Assembly (NCBI GenBank): GCA_018700655.1
Contig: JABIUG010000029.1
Coordinates: 1 to 18,029, forward strand
Length of the DNA stretch: 18,029 nucleotides
Direction: 5' to 3'
From: Rhodospirillaceae bacterium
GTDB lineage: Bacteria; Pseudomonadota; Alphaproteobacteria; SP197
Shown: piece after piece, positions 7,892 through 14,828 of the stretch
Numbering within the stretch: position 1 is the first letter of the stretch
How the letters are laid out: each line of letters starts with the position of its first letter
The notes under the pieces: generated by a model
The model's input: the letters and a program-made list of their open reading frames with translations, nothing else
Told to the model about the DNA's origin: nothing
The model's database searches: none
Program-made: the position numbers and the translations under genes

Positions 7892-9844
7892 TCACAAGGC
7901 GACGCCGGCGCGCAGACCCTCCAACACCGCTTCCTCGCAGGTACGCGGGGCCAGGCAGTCGCCGATCATTACGACCTCGCCCGGCCAGTCCTTGAGCGCG
8001 TCGGCAAGGTCGGTCACGCTTTGATGTCCCAGGGAGGTCACGATCGTGTCTATCTCTTCGAGGATAATCGGCTCGCCGTTCGTCACGTGTTGCAGGTAGC
8101 AGGTCGAGGCATCGGCGCCGTAGAGGCGCGCGAAGGGCACGACCTCGACGCCCAGCTTGTGGATGTCGCCGATCCAGCGGTCGCGCACGTATTTCTGCAG
8201 CATCTCGCCCGGCATGTAGCCATCGACCGCGAGCGTCACCTTGCAGCCGTCGCGCGCCAGTTTCTCGGCAACGCCCAGGCCGATCCAGTCGCAGCGCCAG
8301 TCCGCCACCACGACCCGGCCACCGACATTGGCCTCGCCGTTGATGACGGCCCATGCATCGACCAGATGGGCCTCGTCCCCGCCCTCGATCTCGGCCGGCC
8401 AGGGTCTTGCGCCGGTCGCGACGGCAACCGCATCGGCTTTCTCAGCCTCGACCATCGCGCGGTCGACCTTCGTCCCGAGCCGGATCTCGACACCATGAAG
8501 TTCCATCTCGTGGGCGAGATTGGTGACGATGCCGCCGAACTCGGCTCGCCCCGGCAGCTCCTGGGCAAGCAGGGCCTGGCCACCGAGACGGCCGCTCGCC
8601 TCGCACAGGACCACCCGGTGGCCGCGCTCGGCCGCGACCGCCGCAGCCTTCATGCCGGCCGGCCCTCCGCCCGCAACGAGGACGGTCCGCGGCGTCGCAG
8701 CCGGCGTCTTCACGGCAAACTCCTGCTCGCGCCCGGTCTCGGGCCGCTGGATGCAGGAAATGCCAATCCCCATCTGCATGTGGCCGATGCACGCCTGGTT
8801 GCAGGCAATGCAGGCGCGGATGTCGTCTGTGCGGCCATCACGGGCCTTGTTGGCCAGCTCGGGATCGGCGATCTGGGCACGGGTCATGCCGATCATGTCG
8901 GCCTGGCCGGCCTTGAGGATTTCCTCGGCCTGCTGGGGCTGATTGATGCGCCCGGCGACGAAGACCGGGACAGGAACGCGCTGCTTCACGGCATGCGCGA
9001 GCGGCGCGAGATAGGCGTGCTCAACAGCCATGGGCGGCACGATGTGGATCGAGCCGTCGAGCTGCATCATGCCACCGGCGATCACGTTGAGGTAGTCGAG
9101 CCCGCCCTCGTTGCCGAGCGCGGCACAGGCTTCGAGGATTTCCGCAGGATCGGTGCCACCGGCCTGCAGCTCGTCGCCCGATATGCGCATGCCGACGACG
9201 ATCTCGGTCCCGACCCGAGTGCGCACCATGTCGATGACCTCGCGCAGGAAGCGGAGCCGGTTGTCGAGGCTGCCGCCGTATTCATCCTTGCGCCGGTTCA
9301 GCCGGGGATTGAGGAACTGTGCCGGAAGGCAGTTCTGGCTGGCCAGGATCTCCACACCGTCGAGGCCCGCATGTTTCATGCGCAGCGCCGTGTCGCCATA
9401 GGCGCAGATGACCTCATCGAAGTCGAAGCGCGTCATCGCCCGTGAGATGACATGGAAACGGTCGGAGCGCATCTGGGAAGGCGCGTCGGGAACGCCCAGG
9501 GTTCCGTCTGCCGTGCCTCGGTGAATGGCGCCGGCATGCGCAAGCTGACCGAAGATCGCGCAGTCGTGACGCTGCACGGCCTCAGCCACGCGCCGGTAGG
9601 CCGGTATGCATGCGTCCGTGGCGGCATTGATGGAATGGGTGCCGTTCGCGGAATGAATACTCGCCGCCTCGGTGACGATCAGGCCGGCGCCGCCCTTTGC
9701 CCGTGCCTCGTGGTAGGCGACGAAGCGGTCATCGGGCAACCGGTCGGCTCCGAACAACATGGTCTGGTGGCCGGTCGAGAAGATCCGGTTGCGGAAGGTC
9801 CGTGGCCCCACCGTGATGGGACTGAAGAGATGCTCAAAGGCCAT
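7892..9844 (-). CDS. Old Yellow Enzyme-type FMN / 4Fe-4S / FAD oxidoreductase, demethylase-like
   Basis: A 650-residue enzyme of the trimethylamine dehydrogenase, 2,4-dienoyl-CoA reductase and dimethylglycine or N-methylproline demethylase superfamily. Residues 1-340 form the FMN TIM barrel, starting MAFEHLFSPITVGPRTFRNR, with FLNPRLNRRKDEYGGS at 177-192. The 4Fe-4S cysteines are Cys345, Cys348, Cys352 and Cys364 (CxxCNxxC plus a fourth). A dinucleotide-binding AGGGPAG lies at 391-397 and GDCLAPR near the C-terminus closes the flavin site. The Cys that covalently holds FMN in trimethylamine dehydrogenase is not there (STGHQT instead), so FMN is probably non-covalent, as in the DgcA/StcD type. 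The start is the ATG with GGGAG 8 bases upstream; a longer in-frame start at 9889 lacks support. It follows the Rieske gene after about 100 bases, suggesting sequential N-demethylation. Confidence 0.88.
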   Translation of the reverse strand: MAFEHLFSPITVGPRTFRNRIFSTGHQTMLFGADRLPDDRFVAYHEARAKGGAGLIVTEAASIHSANGTHSINAATDACIPAYRRVAEAVQRHDCAIFGQLAHAGAIHRGTADGTLGVPDAPSQMRSDRFHVISRAMTRFDFDEVICAYGDTALRMKHAGLDGVEILASQNCLPAQFLNPRLNRRKDEYGGSLDNRLRFLREVIDMVRTRVGTEIVVGMRISGDELQAGGTDPAEILEACAALGNEGGLDYLNVIAGGMMQLDGSIHIVPPMAVEHAYLAPLAHAVKQRVPVPVFVAGRINQPQQAEEILKAGQADMIGMTRAQIADPELANKARDGRTDDIRACIACNQACIGHMQMGIGISCIQRPETGREQEFAVKTPAATPRTVLVAGGGPAGMKAAAVAAERGHRVVLCEASGRLGGQALLAQELPGRAEFGGIVTNLAHEMELHGVEIRLGTKVDRAMVEAEKADAVAVATGARPWPAEIEGGDEAHLVDAWAVINGEANVGGRVVVADWRCDWIGLGVAEKLARDGCKVTLAVDGYMPGEMLQKYVRDRWIGDIHKLGVEVVPFARLYGADASTCYLQHVTNGEPIILEEIDTIVTSLGHQSVTDLADALKDWPGEVVMIGDCLAPRTCEEAVLEGLRAGVAL

Positions 9845-9856
9845 GGGTAACTCCCT

Positions 9857-9885
9857 GGGGGTGCACTGGCGGGCAGAGTGCCCCC
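9857..9885 (-). promoter_or_regulatory. Intergenic stem-loop between the Rieske and demethylase-like genes
   Basis: GGGGGTGCACT at 9857-9867 can pair with AGTGCCCCC at 9877-9885 around a 9-base loop, with small bulges. There is no T-run, so it is not a classical intrinsic terminator. It sits just upstream of the demethylase ribosome binding site and could act as an attenuator, processing site or mRNA-stabilising hairpin that sets the ratio of the two proteins. Role inferred only from position. Confidence 0.35.
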
Positions 9886-9946
9886 GCATGGCTCAACTGG
9901 ATAACCACACTGCCGTTGGAAGGGACTGCAGGACACATCGCAGCAA

Positions 9947-11179
9947 TTACTCAGCCGCGATCTGCGCCTGGTCATCGGATCCGACAACTTGATCCACGAT
10001 CCAGTTGGCGAAACCGTTCACAGCATTTTCGCTGGTGCCCAGGCGTGCATCTCTGGCGAATGGCGACCGGAGGCCGGCGTACTGGCGCTCCGAGATGACT
10101 TTGTCCTCACCGACCACCATGGCGTTGCGGCGGTAGTAGTTTTCAGCGAGTTCATCGAAGTCGTCGCGCTCGAAACAGGATTTGGGAAACAGCGAAGTCA
10201 CGGTAAGGCGGGATCGGCCCGCAGAGATCGGCTCGCTCTGGAAAACCAGGGCACCATCATTGCCCATGGTCATCATGGACCCGGGAGGCAGGGTCGTGAA
10301 GTAGGTTCCGCCCTTCTTGTCATCGTCGATCTGCGCCATGGCCGGAAAGCCCTTGTAGTCATCAGCCGGCAGAAGCAATTGGCTGCCCTCGTGGACGGCA
10401 AAGGCAAGCAGTTCCCTTCCGTGTGGCTCGACCCGTCGATATTCCGTTGTCTTCCAGCGCGACAGCGAGTCCTTGTGAACAAAGGGAATGTGGTAGCCAT
10501 CGATGTAGTTCTCAGCGAAACATTTCCAGTTCGCCTCCATCTCGAAAACGTCCTTGCGGGCAACTCTCATGTCTTCAAGTCTGTGCGATGCTAGGGTCTC
10601 CACGAAGGCACCCAGATGCTGCTCAAGCGTTTGGGTGCCTTCCCTGAAGCGCACGAAGATGAAACCGCCCCAACAACCGCTTGCGATCTCGGCCAGACCA
10701 AATTCTTCCCTGTTCGAGGCATCAATCAGGTCCCTGCGATCGTCATCGGTGTATTGCGGCGCGCCGATCAGATGGCCGTCGAGGCCAAAGCTCCAGAAAT
10801 GATAGGGACACTGGAACACCTTGCAATTGCCCTCGCCCTGGGCCACCAGAGCGCCGCGATGGGGACAGGTGTTGGCGAAAACGCGCACCTTGTTGTCCTT
10901 GCCGCGCACCACCAGAAGATTGGCGCCCTTGAAGGTCATGCAGTGGAAGTCGCCGATTTCGGGAACGATTTCCTCGCGATCAAGCAGGTTCCATGAAGGC
11001 AGGAAGATCTTCTCCACCTCTGCCTCGTGGAACCGCTCCGACGTGTAGCACCACAAAGGCAAGGCGCGTTTCTGGCGCCCGCCACCGCGTACCGCGGCGT
11101 AGTGGCGCGGGGAGAACATGTCGTCGGGCTCCGCGACACCCAGATTGGCATGATCTCCGTAGCTCACGTACTTCGTCAT
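9947..11179 (-). CDS. Rieske non-haem iron oxygenase, alpha subunit (GbcA/CntA/Stc2-like)
   Basis: Oxygenase component of a two-component monooxygenase or N-demethylase; relatives oxidise glycine betaine, carnitine or stachydrine. The Rieske 2Fe-2S ligands are Cys105, His107, Cys124 and His127 (CPHRG, CPYHFW). The catalytic iron site is ENYIDGYHIPFVH with His230 and His235, bridging Asp227 and third ligand probably Asp359 (GEDKVISERQ). At 410 residues the length is usual. The start MTKYVSYGDHA has AAGGGA 8 bases upstream and a good promoter about 20 bases before it; the frame is open 68 codons further upstream, but that part overlaps the promoter and does not look like protein. No reductase partner is encoded in the window. 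The next gene is the demethylase-like flavoprotein. Confidence 0.92.
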   Translation of the reverse strand: MTKYVSYGDHANLGVAEPDDMFSPRHYAAVRGGGRQKRALPLWCYTSERFHEAEVEKIFLPSWNLLDREEIVPEIGDFHCMTFKGANLLVVRGKDNKVRVFANTCPHRGALVAQGEGNCKVFQCPYHFWSFGLDGHLIGAPQYTDDDRRDLIDASNREEFGLAEIASGCWGGFIFVRFREGTQTLEQHLGAFVETLASHRLEDMRVARKDVFEMEANWKCFAENYIDGYHIPFVHKDSLSRWKTTEYRRVEPHGRELLAFAVHEGSQLLLPADDYKGFPAMAQIDDDKKGGTYFTTLPPGSMMTMGNDGALVFQSEPISAGRSRLTVTSLFPKSCFERDDFDELAENYYRRNAMVVGEDKVISERQYAGLRSPFARDARLGTSENAVNGFANWIVDQVVGSDDQAQIAAE

Positions 11180-11186
11180 GGCGTGT

Positions 11187-11248
11187 CCCTTCGTTGTGCG
11201 CTGATCATTGGCAGTGTCACCAGTTGCGTCAATGTCCCATTGGGGAGG
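11187..11248. repeat. Duplicated regulatory repeat, copy A (partner at 13743-13804)
   Basis: About 62 bases match a block 2556 bases further right without gaps. The cores CTGATCATTGGCAGT and GCGTCAATGTCCCATTGGGGA are identical; the centre and edges differ at scattered positions. The identical parts are those expected for -10, -35 and operator. Either the promoter was copied to bring two genes under one regulator, or selection has kept both sites alike. Confidence 0.75.
11197..11242 (-). promoter_or_regulatory. Promoter and palindromic operator candidate of the Rieske gene
   Basis: Read on the minus strand there is a -35 box TTGACG (11227-11232), a 17-base spacer and a -10 box AATGAT (11204-11209). 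Predicted transcription start near 11197 leaves a leader of about 18 bases with the ribosome binding site. A perfect inverted repeat CAATG-TCC-CATTG (11230-11242) overlaps the -35 box, suggesting control by a DNA-binding protein. Almost the same arrangement recurs at 13753-13798, which strongly supports function. Confidence 0.6.
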
Positions 11249-11441
11249 GAGGCAGAGTGGCGTGAACGAGCGTGCGAAAGCAGGCCACTCCAGCCAGCGG
11301 AGCCTGGTCTTGGTATTGGGCAAAAACCGCTCTTGATCCGGAGATTCCACTGCCCGACAGCGGCGACCGCAAAGTGCCGTCACAGCGTTAGGCTCGTTCC
11401 AGACTCCTCAGTTGCCTGGTTCGAAACGCATGGCTGACCCT

Positions 11442-12761
11442 TTACTTCGGTGCGGCGATATTCAGGTAATCCATGCCGTTGAACAGCATCCTGAACCCGC
11501 GATAGAGCAGCGATGGATTCCCGCTGTAGAAGGGAAAGTCCTGGATTTCCATGTCATCAAACAACGTGGCGGTATCGTCCGTGTTCAGAATTCGGTCTGT
11601 GTTCAGGATGCGTTTGGCAATTTTTGAACCGAGGTAGAACGCCATCGCAAAGCTTGAAGCCGCAGAGAAGTGCATCCCCTCGTGCATCCCGATGTGTGGC
11701 AATTGGTCGGACGTCAGCGCCATGTTTCCATGCCAGCAATACTCAGGCTTGATGTCGCCCAGTTCGGGGAAGAGTTTTCTGTAAGATTTCAGAATTCTCT
11801 TTGATTGTTTGTAGTCATCATCGGTGCGGAAATAGTCAGAGGCCAGGATCAGTCGACTGTCCCTGTCACACGGTCTGAAGCAAAAGAACATCTGCTTTGT
11901 ATCGGCGGCACCGCGCAAGGTCGGCATCATCTCCAGCAACACATCCCGTGGTATCGGTTCGGTTGCGACCACATGCGCCAGAAACGGAAAAATGCGTTTC
12001 TGCAGATGCCCGGTTTCTTTGCCGGAGTACCCCTGTGTCGTCCAGACAACATGATCTGCTGTGATGTCGCCTTTGTCGGTTATCGCCGTAAATGTTCCAT
12101 TTGGCAGGCGCTCCACGGACTCGAGCTGCACTGAAGAACAGATGGTCACGCCCAGCTCGGCAATGCGTTGGACCATGCCGGCGGCCAATTGCCCGGGATT
12201 CAGATCATAGTTTTCCTGGAGTACTTTCGCACCGTGGTAGAGCTTGCTCGCCCGGCCGCCGATCTCCTTATGCAGTTCCTGTTTGGGAAGCATATAGGCG
12301 CCTACTGGCCCCAGTTTTTTCTCCAGTAGCTTCAGGTTCTCCGCCATGGTTTCGTAGACCGATTTCGAGGTCGCCAGGACCAGCTCTCCTCGTTGTCGCA
12401 GTCCGCACTGGATGTTCTCGCGCTTGATCAGATCAAGAATGTAATCGCGCGAACGCCATCCTTCTTCAATGAGATCGCTGCGTTTGACACCATGAAGAAG
12501 ACCGTCCAGATCGCCGGTCGATGTGCCTGCCACGCGATCGGTCACAAGTCCGATGTTCCTCGAACATGCGCCGTATCCCGGCCAGTTCTTTTCAATCAGC
12601 GTTACATCAACGCCGGAGCGTCGCAGTTCCAAAGCGGCGCTCAGACCGGCAAAACCGCCTCCAATGACCACGACACTGGTTTGGCTGGGCAGTGCGGTCT
12701 CCGGCAAGTCCACCGGCAAGGCATCCTCCCACCAAACCGGTTTCCCCAGGGTCTCGTTCAT
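11442..12761 (-). CDS. FAD-dependent oxidoreductase of the DAO family (PuuB/glycine-oxidase-like)
   Basis: Likely oxidises a C-N bond of an amino acid or amine, passing electrons to O2 or a carrier. An N-terminal WWEDALP segment like that of gamma-glutamylputrescine oxidases precedes VVVIGGGFAGLSAALELRR (residues 30-48) and LIEKNWPGYGACSRNIG; the usual GASGRNGG motif is altered to GACSRNIG. The C-terminal part LTSDQLPHIG and FSAASSFAMAFYLGSKIA is the normal FAD-closing region. Length 439 is typical. Start ATG with GGGAG upstream. It follows the NmrA-like gene by 48 bases and probably shares its promoter. Two adjacent copies of RILNTD near residues 384-395 come from an 18-base tandem duplication. 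By eye it is less GC-rich than the demethylase and DMFase genes, which hints at a different origin. Confidence 0.87.
   Translation of the reverse strand: MNETLGKPVWWEDALPVDLPETALPSQTSVVVIGGGFAGLSAALELRRSGVDVTLIEKNWPGYGACSRNIGLVTDRVAGTSTGDLDGLLHGVKRSDLIEEGWRSRDYILDLIKRENIQCGLRQRGELVLATSKSVYETMAENLKLLEKKLGPVGAYMLPKQELHKEIGGRASKLYHGAKVLQENYDLNPGQLAAGMVQRIAELGVTICSSVQLESVERLPNGTFTAITDKGDITADHVVWTTQGYSGKETGHLQKRIFPFLAHVVATEPIPRDVLLEMMPTLRGAADTKQMFFCFRPCDRDSRLILASDYFRTDDDYKQSKRILKSYRKLFPELGDIKPEYCWHGNMALTSDQLPHIGMHEGMHFSAASSFAMAFYLGSKIAKRILNTDRILNTDDTATLFDDMEIQDFPFYSGNPSLLYRGFRMLFNGMDYLNIAAPK
11577..11612. repeat. Imperfect 18-base tandem duplication inside the DAO-family gene
   Basis: Units 11577-11594 and 11595-11612 differ at three bases and encode RILNTD twice on the minus strand. 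The frame is kept, so the gene remains intact. Looks like a slippage-type insertion in a surface loop near the C-terminus. Confidence 0.8.
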
Positions 12762-12809
12762 CGGCTTCTGATCTCCCTTGTCTCGGCGGTGACACTTGCC
12801 GGACCCGCT

Positions 12810-13658
12810 CTAACTGTCAGCGACGAGCTCTGCTGCATGGTCGTGCACGAAGTCGGCGATCGAGCGTGGCGGTTTGCCCGTGACACGCTCCACTGTGTCA
12901 GTGCGCACCGAATAGTCGCCCGCGCGGGTGCGCACAAAGAGTTCGGCGACCATGTCGACGGCCCAATCGGCGTAGCCACGCGAAGCTGTACTCGCCCGGT
13001 ATGCCTCGTCACTAATGGCATCATAGGTGAAGGGATGGCCGGTGCCGGCGGTGAGCTGTTCGGCTATCTCGTCCCAGGTCAAAGTCTCAGGCCCGCTCAG
13101 CAGGTAGGTCTGGCCGTCGTGGCCCGGCTCGGTCAGCGCGGCCAGTGCCACGGCGGCGATATCGCGGACGTCGATCGGCGTCGCTCGGCTGTCGCCGGCA
13201 GGCAGCGCAATGGTTCCCCCAGGGGCGTAGTACAGCAGAATTTGCATGAACCAGCCGGGCCTGAGCAACGTGTAGCCAAGTCCGGATTCGGCGAGTTGGA
13301 GGTCGGCGATGCCGTGCCAGCGCGGTAGCATCTGGTCCGTGTTCGCATCTGCCGTCAGTGCCGAAAGACGCACGACATGGCGCACGCCGGCGCTCTTGCA
13401 CGCTGCGATCAGGTTACCCTGCAGGGCCGCCTGCTGTTCACCGTCGAACGACGCCATGAAGACGGCGTCGACACCTTCGACAGCAGCGTCGAGCGAAGCC
13501 GGATCGGCGAAATCGCCGATCACGATCTCGGCGAAATCTGGCAGTGACTCTGCCTTGACGGCGTCACGCGCCAGAGCCCGCACGGGGACACCCGCCGTCA
13601 GCGCCTGCTTGAGCACTTCACCGCCAACCTGACCTGTGGCGCCTGTGACCAGAATCAT
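12810..13658 (-). CDS. NmrA-like / atypical SDR NAD(P)-binding protein
   Basis: A Rossmann-fold protein of 282 residues in the NmrA/QOR2-like atypical short-chain dehydrogenase group. It starts MILVTGATGQVGGEVLKQAL with the nucleotide-binding GATGQVG at residues 6-12, then VRALARD, where the Arg suggests NADP preference, VIGDFADPASL, and VVRLSAL. A GWFMQ segment and DVRDIAAVALAAL are typical of the family. The classical YxxxK catalytic pair is not evident, so it may be a redox sensor or quinone/NADPH-binding reductase. The start ATG has GGGAGG 8 bases upstream; the longer frame to 13757 reads through the leader and is rejected. It is first in a two-gene unit with the DAO-family oxidoreductase and carries the duplicated promoter about 100 bases upstream. 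Confidence 0.87.
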   Translation of the reverse strand: MILVTGATGQVGGEVLKQALTAGVPVRALARDAVKAESLPDFAEIVIGDFADPASLDAAVEGVDAVFMASFDGEQQAALQGNLIAACKSAGVRHVVRLSALTADANTDQMLPRWHGIADLQLAESGLGYTLLRPGWFMQILLYYAPGGTIALPAGDSRATPIDVRDIAAVALAALTEPGHDGQTYLLSGPETLTWDEIAEQLTAGTGHPFTYDAISDEAYRASTASRGYADWAVDMVAELFVRTRAGDYSVRTDTVERVTGKPPRSIADFVHDHAAELVADS

Positions 13659-13742
13659 GCCTGCCTCCCAAATAACCGGAATCCCCTGGGTGGGAGTCCA
13701 CCATGGAGCCGGGCGTATTTCGCGCACTTGGTATCGGCGCAC

Positions 13743-13804
13743 GCCCTTGTTGGGCACTGATCATTGGCAGTATCCCAGAACGCGTCAATGTCCCATTGGG
13801 GACG
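13743..13804. repeat. Duplicated regulatory repeat, copy B (partner at 11187-11248)
   Basis: Ungapped match to copy A, in the same orientation and likewise upstream of a minus-strand gene. Identity is concentrated in the -10/-35 and operator blocks. It lies in the gap between the 2OG oxygenase stop and the NmrA-like gene. Confidence 0.75.
13753..13798 (-). promoter_or_regulatory. Promoter and operator candidate of the NmrA/DAO gene pair
   Basis: Minus-strand -35 box TTGACG (13783-13788), 17-base spacer, -10 box AATGAT (13760-13765): the same boxes and spacing as the Rieske promoter. The inverted repeat CAATG-TCC-CATTG recurs at 13786-13798. A second small palindrome CGGTC-A-GACCG lies just beyond at 13803-13813 and is not shared with the other copy. 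The expected leader is about 95 bases. Confidence 0.55.
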
Positions 13805-13831
13805 GTCAGACCGGCTTAGAGCAGATCGGAT

Positions 13832-14656
13832 TCACGCGGGAAGACCCAGGTAGGGCTCCGACGACGGGTTCGTGAAGTCTCGAATCGTCGACTCCGGATA
13901 GACCATCCCGGGGTTCTGGTCATAACCAAAGAGCCCGATCAGTCTGGGGCGCGCCGTGCGACCGACCGGAGTCACCCGGTGGAGTGACCGATGCCCTCTG
14001 AAGACCGTGAGGGTTCCGGGTGCCATCTCTGGCCGCGTCACACGTTCGGACTCGCCCGCGAACACGCGGCTGATCACGGCGTAGTTTTCATCTTCGTTGG
14101 AACGGATGAAGGGCGTGTATTCGAAATGACCCCCTTCGTCTGGCTGCTGGATCAGTAGCGAAATCGCGCAGCCGTCATTGGTATCGAAATGCCAGCCGAA
14201 CTGACCATCCTCGTCCTCAACACCGATGTTGAAGGAGAGGTGCGGGCAGGCTGTGTTGTAGAGGGTTTTGGCTCCGATCACCTGGCGAAGAAATTCGGTC
14301 AGCTGATCCCAGCGGTAGAAGGATTCAAGAGAACTGTTCGTCGGAAACTCGCCCGAGAGTACGAGGCCGCTCCGGTTTCGGAACACCTGTGATCGCGGGT
14401 GGTCGGGCTCGAACCCGGCGTTGCACATCCATCCATAGGGTGTGCGCATGTTATCCATGTGGCAGGCCGTGGGGGCGAGCACTTGCGCTTCGGCCTGGAG
14501 CGCTTCCAGCGCATCGGGCCGGACAAATCCCGGCAGCGTGCAGATGGACTGGGTTTCCACATCGCGGCGGCACGCTGTGATCAGTGCCTGGCACGCGGCT
14601 CCGTCCGTCTGATCGATGGGATAGCGATCCAGGTCGACAAGCTGTGTTGGGTCCAT
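13832..14656 (-). CDS. Fe(II)/2-oxoglutarate oxygenase of the HalD/BesD type, with hydroxylase-like HxD motif
   Basis: A 274-residue jelly-roll oxygenase that couples 2-oxoglutarate decarboxylation to oxidation of a substrate; characterised relatives act on free amino acids. Iron residues are His156 and Asp158 in WHFDTND and His226 in SLHRVTP, with Arg236 or Arg238 (RPRLIG) for 2-oxoglutarate. The stretch GGHFEYTPFIRS followed by DENY and the pattern PGTLTVFRG match the HalD/BesD family. True halogenases have Gly in place of the Asp; here Asp is present, so hydroxylation is more likely. The start MDPTQLVD has GAGGAGG 9 bases upstream. It stands alone, 172 bases downstream of the ferritin-like gene. 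The substrate is unknown. Confidence 0.85.
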   Translation of the reverse strand: MDPTQLVDLDRYPIDQTDGAACQALITACRRDVETQSICTLPGFVRPDALEALQAEAQVLAPTACHMDNMRTPYGWMCNAGFEPDHPRSQVFRNRSGLVLSGEFPTNSSLESFYRWDQLTEFLRQVIGAKTLYNTACPHLSFNIGVEDEDGQFGWHFDTNDGCAISLLIQQPDEGGHFEYTPFIRSNEDENYAVISRVFAGESERVTRPEMAPGTLTVFRGHRSLHRVTPVGRTARPRLIGLFGYDQNPGMVYPESTIRDFTNPSSEPYLGLPA

Positions 14657-14690
14657 CGTAACGACCTCCTCGGGCGCCTGAGAACAGCGG

Positions 14691-14718
14691 AATGATACAA
14701 ACACAGGCCATTATCATT
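14691..14718. promoter_or_regulatory. Inverted repeat upstream of the 2OG oxygenase gene
   Basis: AATGATA (14691-14697) and TATCATT (14712-14718) form a perfect 7-base inverted repeat with 14 bases between, 35-60 bases upstream of the start codon in an AT-rich patch. GATAAT within it on the minus strand could be a -10 box. This is a plausible operator/promoter, but no good -35 box is seen. Confidence 0.35.
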
Positions 14719-14828
14719 GTCACTGATGTTAACAGGTCGCCCGAACCGATCCTTGAAGAGCAGGGTGAGGCAGGCCGGACCTGGTTTGCTCACACGCCTG
14801 CTGATGCCCGCGTCCCTGGGGTGGATCG

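Noticed and set aside
7886..9445. Plus-strand open frame of 519 codons
   Set aside because: Antisense to the demethylase-like gene; long only because of the GC-rich codon pattern.
11180..11383. 68-codon N-terminal extension of the Rieske protein
   Set aside because: It would place the promoter and operator repeat inside the coding sequence; the ATG at 11179 has the ribosome binding site and the family start.
12393..13328. Plus-strand open frame of 311 codons crossing the DAO and NmrA genes
   Set aside because: Spans the ends of two well-supported minus-strand genes and shows no recognisable domain.
13659..13757. 33-codon N-terminal extension of the NmrA-like protein
   Set aside because: The Rossmann motif normally begins at the first residues, and the ATG at 13658 has a strong ribosome binding site.
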